A stretch of DNA of 64,000 nt, taken from JAKVBH01 sp049800955. GTDB taxonomy: Bacteria > Pseudomonadota > Alphaproteobacteria > Rhodobacterales > Rhodobacteraceae. The DNA is taken from the NCBI RefSeq assembly GCF_049800955.1, contig NZ_JBNAGA010000001.1, positions 1,550,001 through 1,614,000 on the forward strand, read 5' to 3'. A program made the position numbers and the translations under genes. The notes under the pieces were generated by a model that was not told the DNA's origin, did not search any database, and saw nothing but the letters and a program-made list of their open reading frames with translations. The stretch's first letter is position 1; the number at the start of each line of letters is the position of its first letter. Below are positions 32,506 through 40,538 of the stretch, in pieces.

Positions 32506-33567
32506 TTGGCCACACGGGAAAGCGTTCTTGAGACGCTGAAAACAATCAAGGATCCAAGCGGCGAAGACATTGTGGCCTCTGGCGTCATGCGGGCGCTGAA
32601 TGTCGAAGGCGGCACGGTGCGCTTCGTGATGGAGATCGCACCATCACAGGCCAAGGTCTATGAGGGCATTCAGGCGCAGGCCGAAACAGCGCTCAAGGCA
32701 CTTGAGGGGGTCGAGACGGTTTCCATCGTGCTGACGGGTCATTCCGCCCAGCCTGCGCCGCCGCAGCTCAAACCCTCCAAACCTGCCGAGCCCGCCGGAC
32801 CCCAGAAGATCCCCGGCGTGGATCACATCATTGCCATTGCCAGCGGCAAGGGCGGTGTGGGCAAGTCCACGGTCTCGGCCAATATCGCCTGCGCTCTGGC
32901 GCAGCAGGGTCGGCGCGTGGGTCTGCTGGACGCAGATGTCTACGGCCCCTCGCAGCCCCGCATGTTGGGCGTCTCGGGCCGGCCTGCCAGCCCCGATGGC
33001 AAGACGATCCTGCCCATGCGCAACCACGGCGTGACGATGATGTCCATCGGGCTGATGACCAATGAGGATCAGGCCGTCGTCTGGCGCGGGCCGATGCTCA
33101 TGGGCGCGCTGCAGCAGATGATGATGCAGGTGCAATGGGGCGCTCTCGATGTGCTCTTGGTCGATTTGCCGCCCGGGACGGGCGATGTACAGATGACGCT
33201 CAGCCAGAAGGCCCATGTGGATGGCGCGGTGATCGTGTCCACGCCGCAGGACGTGGCGCTTCTGGATGCGCGCAAGGGCATCGATATGTTCAACCAACTC
33301 AACGTGCCCATTCTCGGGATGATCGAGAACATGTCGACCCATGTCTGCTCGAAATGCGGACATGAAGAGCATGTCTTTGGCCATGGCGGCGTCAAGGCGG
33401 AGGCCGAGAAAGTGGGCGTGCCGCTCCTGTCTGAAATCCCGCTGACCCTGGATATCAGACTGGCCGCTGACGGGGGCGCGCCGATTGTGGTCAGCCAGCC
33501 GGACAGCCCGTCCGCGCAGGCCTTCCATGCGGTGGCCAAGGCACTGGTGGACAAGGGGGTCGCATGA
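32506..33567 (+). CDS. iron-sulfur cluster carrier Mrp/ApbC
   Basis: A 353-aa P-loop protein that binds and transfers [4Fe-4S] clusters. An N-terminal MIP18-like domain (1-85) is followed by the ATPase core with Walker A ASGKGGVGKSTVSANIA, LLDADVYGPSQPRML and LVDLPPGTGDVQ; the cluster-bridging motif is CSKC. The start is a TTG at 32506 (ATTAACGGAGAGTGAGCC TTG), the only start in register. Beside FDH genes it may supply clusters to the ferredoxin or beta subunit (inference). Confidence 0.92.
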   Translation: MATRESVLETLKTIKDPSGEDIVASGVMRALNVEGGTVRFVMEIAPSQAKVYEGIQAQAETALKALEGVETVSIVLTGHSAQPAPPQLKPSKPAEPAGPQKIPGVDHIIAIASGKGGVGKSTVSANIACALAQQGRRVGLLDADVYGPSQPRMLGVSGRPASPDGKTILPMRNHGVTMMSIGLMTNEDQAVVWRGPMLMGALQQMMMQVQWGALDVLLVDLPPGTGDVQMTLSQKAHVDGAVIVSTPQDVALLDARKGIDMFNQLNVPILGMIENMSTHVCSKCGHEEHVFGHGGVKAEAEKVGVPLLSEIPLTLDIRLAADGGAPIVVSQPDSPSAQAFHAVAKALVDKGVA

Positions 33568-34262
33568 GTGCGTTGCACTTCCCCCCCATGATGTCGGGTG
33601 AGCAGGTCACCGATGATGTCATGGAGGCCGCGCAGATGCGGGCGGTGCAGGGCTGTGATGCGGGCCTCGTCGTGTATGCCCTCGGCGACAACCGTGTGGA
33701 GGCGGCCCTTGTCTTTGCGCCTGAAGTGCCCCTTGGCGCGGCCATGGCCATGCTGCCGCTCTGCGGCGTGGGGTTCCAGAATGCGCTTGGGGCCCTGGCC
33801 CCGCCGGAAGTGGCTGTGCATCTGGAATGGAATGGCGGGATACGCGTCAATGGCGCGGCCTGCGGTGGTTTCTCCGTGGCGGCATCAACGGATGACGCAG
33901 AGGCCGTGCCGGATTGGCTGGTCGTTGGCTTTAGCCTGCCGCTTTGGCCCGAGAGCGACGCGCCGGGTGAGACGCCCGACGAGACAGCGCTCTACGCCGA
34001 AGGCTGCGTTGATGTGCAGGCGCCGATGTTGGTTGAGGCCTGGGCGCGCCATACAATGAACTGGATCGGCCGCTGGGAAGAGGACGGTAGCGCAGCGCTG
34101 CACTCGGAATGGCGCGGTCTGGTGCATGGCATTGGCGAAGAGGCCACGCGCGGCGGCCTGACAGGTACGTTTCTGGGCGTGGATGAGCATTTCGGCATGC
34201 TGTTGCGCGACGAGAGCACAACCCATTTGATCCCCCTGACCACATTGCTGGAGACAAGCTGA
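33564..34262 (+). CDS. biotin/lipoate ligase-like protein (DUF4444 C-terminal)
   Basis: A 232-aa protein with a ligase-like fold: TDDVMEAAQMRAVQGCDAGLVVYAL, GAAMAMLPLCGVGFQNALG, VHLEWNGGIRVNG and PDWLVVGFSLPLW line up with the BPL/LplA region, and a C-terminal DUF4444-type beta domain follows. The ligase glycine-rich GRGR loop is not visible, so it may not adenylate biotin or lipoate. It overlaps Mrp by 4 bases and DUF6505 by 1 base. Confidence 0.75.
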   Translation: MSALHFPPMMSGEQVTDDVMEAAQMRAVQGCDAGLVVYALGDNRVEAALVFAPEVPLGAAMAMLPLCGVGFQNALGALAPPEVAVHLEWNGGIRVNGAACGGFSVAASTDDAEAVPDWLVVGFSLPLWPESDAPGETPDETALYAEGCVDVQAPMLVEAWARHTMNWIGRWEEDGSAALHSEWRGLVHGIGEEATRGGLTGTFLGVDEHFGMLLRDESTTHLIPLTTLLETS

Positions 34263-34741
34263 TGAATCTTGCACGGGCCATTCACTTTGACGAAAGCGAC
34301 CAGAGGGTCTTCCATAATCCCGCGCGCACCGGGGAATGGTGTATCTCGGGCGGGTTTGAGTTTTCCAACTGGACCGAGGCCGATCTCACGGGCAAGGCGC
34401 GTCAGGCCTTTGCCAATGGCTGGTTTGGTCTGGAAACCGGCGGGCGCGTGACCTTTGTGGCCGTGACGCAGATCGAGGAGGCCGAGATTGCCACGCTGAC
34501 AGAGCTTCTGGCGCAGCATTTCGTGACCTATTATGGCGCCCCGTCGATTGAAGCTGCGACCCCCGTGGCCGCGGAAGAGATTGCGCAGATGCGCGAGCTT
34601 TGCGACGATCATGCGCCCAATACACTGCTGACCGTGGTGCGGGAGTTGACGGATGCCGGCGTGAAAGAAGCCTACCGCATGATCGAGGCGGACGCGGCGG
34701 GGCTCGAGCAATTTGCGATCCACGGCTCGCTGGACGAGTAG
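34262..34741 (+). CDS. DUF6505 family protein
   Basis: A 159-aa soluble protein (NLARAIHFDESDQRVFHNPA, GEWCISGGFEFSNW) matching DUF6505. Its start overlaps the ligase-like gene stop (TGATG), making the last gene of the DUF6494-Mrp-ligase-DUF6505 unit. No catalytic motif recognised. A role in FDH maturation is suggested only by location. Confidence 0.8.
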   Translation: MNLARAIHFDESDQRVFHNPARTGEWCISGGFEFSNWTEADLTGKARQAFANGWFGLETGGRVTFVAVTQIEEAEIATLTELLAQHFVTYYGAPSIEAATPVAAEEIAQMRELCDDHAPNTLLTVVRELTDAGVKEAYRMIEADAAGLEQFAIHGSLDE

Positions 34742-34909
34742 CAGGGCAAAGCCAGCCCTCGGGTTGGCGATACCAACGCAGGGTCTGCGGCCTTTATGGA
34801 TGTCGTGCCTGTGCGCAATTTAATCATCGTGCGGCAGCCCCCAAAAAGCCAGCCCGTGGGGAGGGCTGGCTTTGCCCTGCGGCTGCGCCGCGCATCGGGC
34901 TGGGAGAGC
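34741..34909. repeat. inverted repeat with dispersed GC-rich module
   Basis: A perfect 20-bp inverted repeat, 34741-34760 and 34861-34880, brackets 100 bases; the left arm begins directly after the DUF6505 stop. The bases 34875-34899 (GCCCTGCGGCTGCGCCGC and on) match the outer arms of the large inverted repeat at 49839-50260. The two places thus share a repeat module. Confidence 0.7.
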
Positions 34910-34925
34910 TAAGAAACACGACAAC

Positions 34926-34953
34926 AAAAAACCGCGCCCCAACAGGGACGCGG
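34926..34953 (-). terminator. Rho-independent terminator of rplS-rpmE
   Basis: On the minus strand a 9-bp stem with TGTT loop is followed by six Ts. It lies 28 bases after the rpmE stop and should end the ribosomal protein transcript. Confidence 0.9.
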
Positions 34954-34980
34954 CTCTCGAAACGCGGAAAGAAACGGTGC

Positions 34981-35202
34981 TTAGAAGCCCAGACCTTCGT
35001 ATTTCTTTTTGAACTTGGAGACACGGCCGCCCTGATCCATCAGGCGCGCACCGCCACCGGTCCATGCGGGATGCACGGACGGGTCGATGTCGAGCGAGAG
35101 CTGGTCGCCCTCATTGCCATAGGTAGAGCGCATCGGAACGATGGTGCCGTCGGTCATCTTGACGTTGATGACATGATAGTCGGGATGCAGATCTTTTTTC
35201 AT
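34981..35202 (-). CDS. rpmE: 50S ribosomal protein L31
   Basis: A 73-aa ribosomal protein starting MKKDLHPDYHVINVKMTDGT and ending with the usual KFKKKYEGLGF. It lacks the zinc-binding cysteines seen in C+ type L31, so it is a zinc-free form. It follows rplS by 11 bases on the same strand. Confidence 0.94.
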   Translation of the reverse strand: MKKDLHPDYHVINVKMTDGTIVPMRSTYGNEGDQLSLDIDPSVHPAWTGGGARLMDQGGRVSKFKKKYEGLGF

Positions 35203-35213
35203 GATTGCGCTCC

Positions 35214-35588
35214 TCAGGCTTTCTTTGGCTTGTAGTTGGTGTCTTCCGCGATCCGCGCGGACTTACCGCGACGCGAGCGCAGGTAGTACAGCTTGGCGCG
35301 ACGGACGCGACCACGGCGGACAACGGTGATGCTGTCGATATTGGTGGAATGCAGCGGGAACACACGCTCCACGCCCTCACCAAAGGAAATCTTGCGCACA
35401 GTGAAGGCACCGGCAATGCCATCGCCATTGCGACGGGAAATGCAGACGCCTTCGTAATTCTGAATACGCGACCGCGTGCCCTCGGTCACTTTGAAGCCAA
35501 CACGGATCGTGTCACCGGCTTTGAAATCGGGGATGTCTTTCCCCAGGGCGGCAATTTGCTCCGCCTCCAACTGAGCGATCAGGTCCAT
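35214..35588 (-). CDS. rplS: 50S ribosomal protein L19
   Basis: A 124-aa L19 with FKAGDTIRVGFKVTEG, RIQNYEGVCISRRN and the conserved IDSITVVRRGRVRRAKLYYLR. Length is near E. coli L19 (115). It is transcribed with rpmE. The trmD and rpsP genes that often stand upstream of rplS are not in the window. Confidence 0.96.
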   Translation of the reverse strand: MDLIAQLEAEQIAALGKDIPDFKAGDTIRVGFKVTEGTRSRIQNYEGVCISRRNGDGIAGAFTVRKISFGEGVERVFPLHSTNIDSITVVRRGRVRRAKLYYLRSRRGKSARIAEDTNYKPKKA

Positions 35589-35916
35589 CGCTATTCTCCT
35601 AACTGCGCACGGTTTGCCCGCGCATGTGATGCCGCCTCAGAGCTCTTGGCCGTTGATCGGGTCCACCTGTTGTGCCCGCCAGAGATCAGGTCGTCTTTTG
35701 CTTGTCGCGCCGTGTTGGGCCCTTGCATGTGCGACACGGATCGCAACGGCCAAAGACACAGCTTGCCCGCCGACTCGCGCCTGCGTGCAATGCGCGGTGT
35801 ATTGCAGGGAACGCCCCACAGCGCAAGTCTCTTCAGGGACCCGAACCGATGGCGGTTTTGCAACCGATTGCAAGCGCACCTGCACGCAGGCATAGTGCAC
35901 CCGGAAGGAGTACGCC
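35589..35916. promoter_or_regulatory. divergent gap rplS/lacI-type with probable LacI operator
   Basis: A 328-base gap with no coding sequence recognised. It must hold the rplS promoter. Near the regulator start, 35858-35873 reads TTGCAACCGATTGCAA, an inverted repeat (TGCAA/TTGCA) with a CG-centred core typical of LacI-family operators; it lies 44 bases before the regulator start, suggesting autoregulation. Confidence 0.55.
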
Positions 35917-36933
35917 ATGGCCGTGACCTTGAAAGATGTTGCCGCGCGCGCGGGCGTGTCCCGATCCGCGGTCAGCCGGACGTTTACCGATGGTGCCTCC
36001 GTCTCGCCGCGCATGCGCGAAAAGGTGGAGGCTGCGGCCAAGGAGCTCGGCTATCGGCCCAACCGTCTCGCGTCTTCGCTCACAACCGGGCGCACGCAGC
36101 TCATTGGTCTGGTCTCCAACAACTTTCAGAATCCGATCTTTCTGGAGGTCTTTGATCTCTTCACGCGAGGTTTGCAGGCGCGCGGATTGCGGCCCCTGCT
36201 GGTCAACCTCAGCGCGGACATTGATCCCGAAAGCTCGGTCGAAATGCTGCGCGAATATTCCGTGGATGGGGTCGTCGTCGCATCCTCGACGCTCTCGCCG
36301 GAATTTGCCCAGGCCTTCGCAGATGCCGGCATGCCGGTTGTCCATGCCTTTGGCCGCAAATCCGACGCGCCGCGCACCCATGTCGTGGGCATCGACAATG
36401 TCGCCTGCGGGGCCATGGCGGCCCGGGCGTTGCTGGCAGCAGGCTACGGGCATGTTCACATGCTGGCAGGCCCGGCAGAGGCCACCTCGACGCAGGACAG
36501 GTTGCAAGGCTTTCAGGGCGTTATGGCCGCGCAAAAAGACATCCTCTCCAGCCACAGCTTCGCCTCGGCCTATTCCTTTGACGCCGGTCGACTGGAGATG
36601 CAGAGGCTCCTCGCGGCTGGCCCACCTGCTCAGGGCTATTTCTGCGGTGACGACGTCTTGTCCATGGGCGCGCTCTCTGCTCTGGCCGATGCAGGCCATG
36701 CCGTGCCGGGCGACGTCGGCCTGTTGGGCCTCAATGACATGGCCATGGCCCGCTGGGAGAGCTTTGCGCTCTCCACAATCCATCAACCCATCCCCGAGAT
36801 CGTCGAGGCCTGCATGGATGTCATGGAAGAGATGCTGAAAGGCCCCCTGTGGGACCGTCCCAGCGTCTCGCCCAAGTGCCATGTCTTTGAGTGCTCGCTC
36901 ACCTATCGCAAAACGCTGCCCGCGCCGGCTTAA
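35917..36933 (+). CDS. LacI family transcriptional regulator
   Basis: A 338-aa regulator: N-terminal helix-turn-helix with hinge (VTLKDVAARAGVSRSAVSRTFTDG, PNRLASSLTTGRT) and a sugar-binding periplasmic-protein-like domain (GLVSNNFQNPIFLE, GVVVASSTL, VGIDNVACGAMAARALL). An aspartate-containing GYFCGDDVLSMGAL precedes the GLLGLNDMAMARWE hinge strand. The ligand is unknown and no sugar genes are adjacent. Its stop overlaps the convergent tupA stop within TTAA. A GGAAGGAG site precedes the ATG. Confidence 0.9.
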   Translation: MAVTLKDVAARAGVSRSAVSRTFTDGASVSPRMREKVEAAAKELGYRPNRLASSLTTGRTQLIGLVSNNFQNPIFLEVFDLFTRGLQARGLRPLLVNLSADIDPESSVEMLREYSVDGVVVASSTLSPEFAQAFADAGMPVVHAFGRKSDAPRTHVVGIDNVACGAMAARALLAAGYGHVHMLAGPAEATSTQDRLQGFQGVMAAQKDILSSHSFASAYSFDAGRLEMQRLLAAGPPAQGYFCGDDVLSMGALSALADAGHAVPGDVGLLGLNDMAMARWESFALSTIHQPIPEIVEACMDVMEEMLKGPLWDRPSVSPKCHVFECSLTYRKTLPAPA

Positions 36934-37733
36934 GGCTCTGCATTGAAGACAAACAGCGCCTCGCCACTGACACGGTAGCCGTTGATCAGCGCTTTGGCCC
37001 GCTCAGAGACGAGCCAACCTTGCAGCTCAAGCGCCCGCGCATGCGCGACATGCGGATGCTTCTCCGGATTGACGGGCAGGAAGGCATATTGGTTGAAAAG
37101 CTCCGGATCCCCCGCAAAGAGCAGCGCCAGATCGCCTTTGTTGCCAAAGGTGAGCCAGCTCGCGCGATCCGACAGGATGTAGGCATTCATGCCCGAGGCC
37201 GTATTGAGCGCGGCCCCCATACCGGCGCCCACCGCACGGTACCATCCGCCGAAATCCGCAACATCAAGATCTGCATCTGCCCAGAGACCCAGCTCTTTTT
37301 TATGCGTGCCGCTGTCATCCCCGCGCGACACGAAAATGGCTTCAGCCTTGGCGATGCCTTGTAGCGCATCCACCGCCGCGTTCGCCGATCCAACCTGTGC
37401 GGGATCCTCGGAAGGGCCAATAAAGACGAAATCGTTATACATGATCTCACGTCTGTGGGTGCCAGCACCATCCGCCACAAAGGCTTCTTCTGCCGCGCGC
37501 GAATGCACCAGGATGGCATCCACATCCCCTGCCCGGCCGAGCTTGAGCGCCTGCCCCGTGCCCACGACCAGCAACTGCACCTCAAGGCCCAGATCCCCGG
37601 CAATTTCGGGCATCAGCACGTCAGCCAACCCGGAATTGTGAAACGAGGTTGTCACCGCCAGTTTCAACGTCTCCGCACTCGCCAAAGCGGTTGAAAATAA
37701 AAGCGTGGTCAGCAGGACAAACAAACGGGTCAT
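36930..37733 (-). CDS. tupA: tungstate ABC transporter substrate-binding protein TupA
   Basis: A 267-aa periplasmic protein with signal peptide (cleaved near ALASA-ETL). It has LAVTTSFHNSGLADVL, the TTS motif of TupA proteins, VGTGQALKLGRAGDVDAILVHSR, VSRGDDSGTHKKELGLW and QYAFLPVNPEKHP, all typical of TupA and distinct from ModA. It binds tungstate with high affinity. It is the last gene of tupBCA and overlaps tupC by 4 bases. Confidence 0.9.
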   Translation of the reverse strand: MTRLFVLLTTLLFSTALASAETLKLAVTTSFHNSGLADVLMPEIAGDLGLEVQLLVVGTGQALKLGRAGDVDAILVHSRAAEEAFVADGAGTHRREIMYNDFVFIGPSEDPAQVGSANAAVDALQGIAKAEAIFVSRGDDSGTHKKELGLWADADLDVADFGGWYRAVGAGMGAALNTASGMNAYILSDRASWLTFGNKGDLALLFAGDPELFNQYAFLPVNPEKHPHVAHARALELQGWLVSERAKALINGYRVSGEALFVFNAEP

Positions 37734-38443
37734 TCGACGATGTCTCCTTTCAGAAAGGCCTGGGCCTGTGGTGTGGTTGGGTGCGTGAAAAAAGCCTCCG
37801 CAGGGCTGTTTTCGTGAAGGCGCCCCTTCAGCATGAAGAGGACTTGATCCGCCAGCCTGCGCGCCTGGCCGAAATCATGGGTGGAAAGAATGAGCTTGGT
37901 GCCGCGTGCCTTGGCGTCTTGCAGGATCGTCTCGATCTCGCGCATGGCGCGCCCGTCGAGCGAGGCGCAAGGCTCATCGAGAAACAGCACCTGCGGATCA
38001 ATGATCAAGGCGCGGGCCAGTGCCAGCTTCTGCCCCTCGCCGCCTGACAGGACCGTCGCCTGCCGGTGCAGCATATCGCCCAGCCCCACGCGGCGTGCCC
38101 AATCCTCCGCCTTGGCGCGCGCCGCGCGTTTCGTGCTGCCGCGTACGATCAGCGGATAGGCGATATTGTCGAGCACCGAGCGGCGCAGCATGACGGGGCG
38201 CTGGAAGACAAAGGCCTGATGGTGGCGCGCTTCTTGTGTGCCGCAGGCCCAATCCAGCGCGCCCGAGCTCAGCCGCGCCGTGCCATGAAGCAGCCGCAAG
38301 AGGCTCGTCTTGCCCGCGCCGTTTGGCCCCATGACCACCACCGTGCCATGGCCCTCCAGGCTCAGATCAATCGGCCCCGCAAGCGTCCGTCCACGCCGCG
38401 ACGTTTGAGCTCCTCGCGCTGTGAGGGGAAGCAACTGGCTCAC
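37730..38443 (-). CDS. tupC: tungstate ABC transporter ATP-binding protein TupC
   Basis: A 237-aa ABC ATPase with Walker A GPNGAGKTSLLRLL, signature LSGGEGQKLALARAL and Walker B VLFLDEPCASLD. The start is a GTG at 38443 that overlaps the tupB stop (GTGA); an adjacent GTG at 38446 is an alternative. A longer frame to 39292 only overlaps tupB in another frame and is not real. It energises tungstate uptake. Confidence 0.88.
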   Translation of the reverse strand: MSQLLPLTARGAQTSRRGRTLAGPIDLSLEGHGTVVVMGPNGAGKTSLLRLLHGTARLSSGALDWACGTQEARHHQAFVFQRPVMLRRSVLDNIAYPLIVRGSTKRAARAKAEDWARRVGLGDMLHRQATVLSGGEGQKLALARALIIDPQVLFLDEPCASLDGRAMREIETILQDAKARGTKLILSTHDFGQARRLADQVLFMLKGRLHENSPAEAFFTHPTTPQAQAFLKGDIVE

Positions 38444-39144
38444 CACCGCCCCTCCCGCTCCGTCCGGCCCAACCAATGGATCGAGAGGTTCACCGCAATC
38501 GCGAGACCAATCAGCACAAAGCCCAGGCCCAATGCGAGAGCAAACTCTCCCTTGCCCGTCTCCAGCGCGATGGCCGTGGTCAGCACGCGTGTCGCGTGAT
38601 CGATATTGCCGCCCACGATCATGATCGCGCCCACCTCGCCAATGGCGCGGCCAAAGCCCGCAAGCGAGGCCGTCAACAGCGCGCGCCGCGCGTCCCAAAG
38701 CAGCGTGCGCATCTTCTGCATCTGGGTCACGTTCATGGAAATCAGCAGATCGTGGTACTCCGTCCACAGATCCCGCAGGTTCTGATGCGCGATCGAGGCG
38801 ATGAGCGGCACGATGATGATGACCTGCGCGATGATCATGGCCGTGGGCGTAAAGAGCAGGCCAAAAACGCCAAAGGGCCCGGAACGCGACAGCATCACAT
38901 AGACAATCAGCCCCACGACCACAGGCGGCAGACCCATCAGAGCATTGAGTACCGCGATTACCCCACGCCGCGCCCGAAACCGGCGTACCGCCAGAAGGGC
39001 CGCGAGAGGCAGAGCAATGGCCGAGGCAATCACAAGCGCGCTCAGCGTGACATGCAGCGAGCGCAGTGTGATCTCCAGCAAATCCGCGTCCAGCGTGATG
39101 ACCAGCCAAAAGGCCTGCACCAATCCGGCCCAAAGATCGACCAT
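38440..39144 (-). CDS. tupB: tungstate ABC transporter permease TupB
   Basis: A 234-aa membrane protein with five or six transmembrane helices (ITLRSLHVTLSALVIASAIALPLAA, LMGLPPVVVGLIVYVML, MIIAQVIIIVPLIAS). The EAA-like loop is LWDARRALLTASLAGFGRAIGEVGAIMIVGGN, as in TupB/ModB. First gene of the tup operon; GGGGAGGAGGA lies before the ATG. Confidence 0.9.
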   Translation of the reverse strand: MVDLWAGLVQAFWLVITLDADLLEITLRSLHVTLSALVIASAIALPLAALLAVRRFRARRGVIAVLNALMGLPPVVVGLIVYVMLSRSGPFGVFGLLFTPTAMIIAQVIIIVPLIASIAHQNLRDLWTEYHDLLISMNVTQMQKMRTLLWDARRALLTASLAGFGRAIGEVGAIMIVGGNIDHATRVLTTAIALETGKGEFALALGLGFVLIGLAIAVNLSIHWLGRTEREGRW

Positions 39145-39483
39145 CGCCGGTCCTCCTCCCCTTCATTCGGGCATAACCTACAGGTCTGCGCAGGCAGGGA
39201 ACAGCGCGAAAAGCGCCTGTCAGAAGGGCTTGGGGACGTTTCTTGAGGAGGCGCGTGCGCTTGCGGACAAGCTGTCCAACAATACGCGCCACAGGGTTGT
39301 ACTAAGGGACATTCCGGCCGTCCACGCGCCCACGCCCTGCCCCCGGGATTGTGTATCGACCGCCGTGGACTTCAGGCACGGGATAATCAAACCGAGCAAT
39401 CAAACGCTGCGCCGTGTCAAACCGCGCTCTTGCTTGCGTTTGCGTTACGCAACATTCCCCCGTTGCGCTGATGTCCTTGAGAG
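39145..39483. promoter_or_regulatory. gap upstream of tupB
   Basis: A 339-base gap between the tsaC 3' end and tupB. No gene was recognised. The perfect palindrome TTGCGT-T-ACGCAA (39440-39452) lies just after tsaC. No molybdenum-cofactor riboswitch core was recognised. The tup promoter is expected here. Confidence 0.4.
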
Positions 39484-40425
39484 CTATTTGCGCGGTGCCG
39501 CCGCGCGGCGCAGACGGTCATTGATGGCTTGCCCCAGACCCTCCATGGGAACAGGTGCCACGGCAATAGGCCGCCCATCCGCATCCGCCTCATGCAGGAT
39601 TGCAAAGAGCCGGGCAGCCGCCTCGCGCAGATCCCCGGATGCCGACAAGGTCAGCGCGCTCTGCACGGGCCCAAAACCGATCAGGATCTCGTCAGGGGTC
39701 GCGGAGGTGGCATTCAACCGGACGCGCGCGCCCGGCGCATAATGCGAGGCCAGCTGACCGGGGCTCGTGATTGCGCCCGTCTCCGGCTGTTGTAGGGGTG
39801 CGCCCAAGACCTGCTCCAACGCCTCTTGCGGGATCCCGCCGGGGCGCAGCAGCTGCACATGCTCTCCGACCGCGACAATCGTGGATTCCAGGCCGACCTG
39901 ACAGGGCCCAGCGTCCAAAACCGCATCGATCCGCCCCCCAAGCCCCGCCATGACATGATCGGCAGACACGGAGGAAATCCGCCCGGACGGGTTGGCCGAA
40001 GGCGCAGCAATCGGACGGTCCGCCGCACGCAACAACACCTGCGCCGCAGCGCCCTGCGGCATACGCACCGCCAGCGTCGGCAACCCTGCTGTCACAAGCG
40101 AGGACACCCCCGCCTCCGGTTTGAGCGGCAAAACGAGCGTCAGCGGCCCCGGCCAGAATGCCTCCGCCAAACGCTGCGCCAGCGCAGACCACGTCACCAG
40201 CCTTTGGGCGGCATCGATCGAGGCCACATGCACAATGAGCGGGTTGAACGCAGGCCGCCCCTTGGCCTCATAAATCCGCGCCACCGCATCGCCCTGTGTC
40301 GCATCCGCGCCCAGCCCGTAGACGGTCTCCGTTGCGAAGGCGACAAGACGCCCGTCCCGCAAAAGCCGGGCGGCGCGCGCGATCCCGTCTGGGTCCGCCT
40401 CAAGGCGTTCGGTCTGGATTTTCAT
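39484..40425 (-). CDS. tsaC: L-threonylcarbamoyladenylate synthase (Sua5 type)
   Basis: A 313-aa Sua5/YciO-family protein that makes threonylcarbamoyl-AMP for t6A modification at position 37 of ANN-decoding tRNAs. The N-terminal YrdC domain has GRLVAFATETVYGLGADA, KGRPAFNPLIVHV, FWPGPLTLVLPL and APSANPSGRIS. The two-domain length, with a C-terminal Sua5 domain starting near residue 205, distinguishes it from the short TsaC of E. coli (190 aa). Confidence 0.93.
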   Translation of the reverse strand: MKIQTERLEADPDGIARAARLLRDGRLVAFATETVYGLGADATQGDAVARIYEAKGRPAFNPLIVHVASIDAAQRLVTWSALAQRLAEAFWPGPLTLVLPLKPEAGVSSLVTAGLPTLAVRMPQGAAAQVLLRAADRPIAAPSANPSGRISSVSADHVMAGLGGRIDAVLDAGPCQVGLESTIVAVGEHVQLLRPGGIPQEALEQVLGAPLQQPETGAITSPGQLASHYAPGARVRLNATSATPDEILIGFGPVQSALTLSASGDLREAAARLFAILHEADADGRPIAVAPVPMEGLGQAINDRLRRAAAPRK

Positions 40426-40538
40426 TCGTGACGCCGCGTTTTGTTGGACGAACTTTGGCGTGGCGGTATAGCCCGGGAGGGATCCGTTTGCCCAGCCCCG
40501 ATGTGGCCAACTGCCCGTCGACTGACCATGTGAGCCTC

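Noticed and set aside
37730..39292. A 520-codon open frame spanning tupC and the tupB region
   Set aside because: Only the last 237 codons code for the ATPase; the upstream part overlaps tupB in another frame and has shadow composition. A GTG at the tupB stop is the better start.
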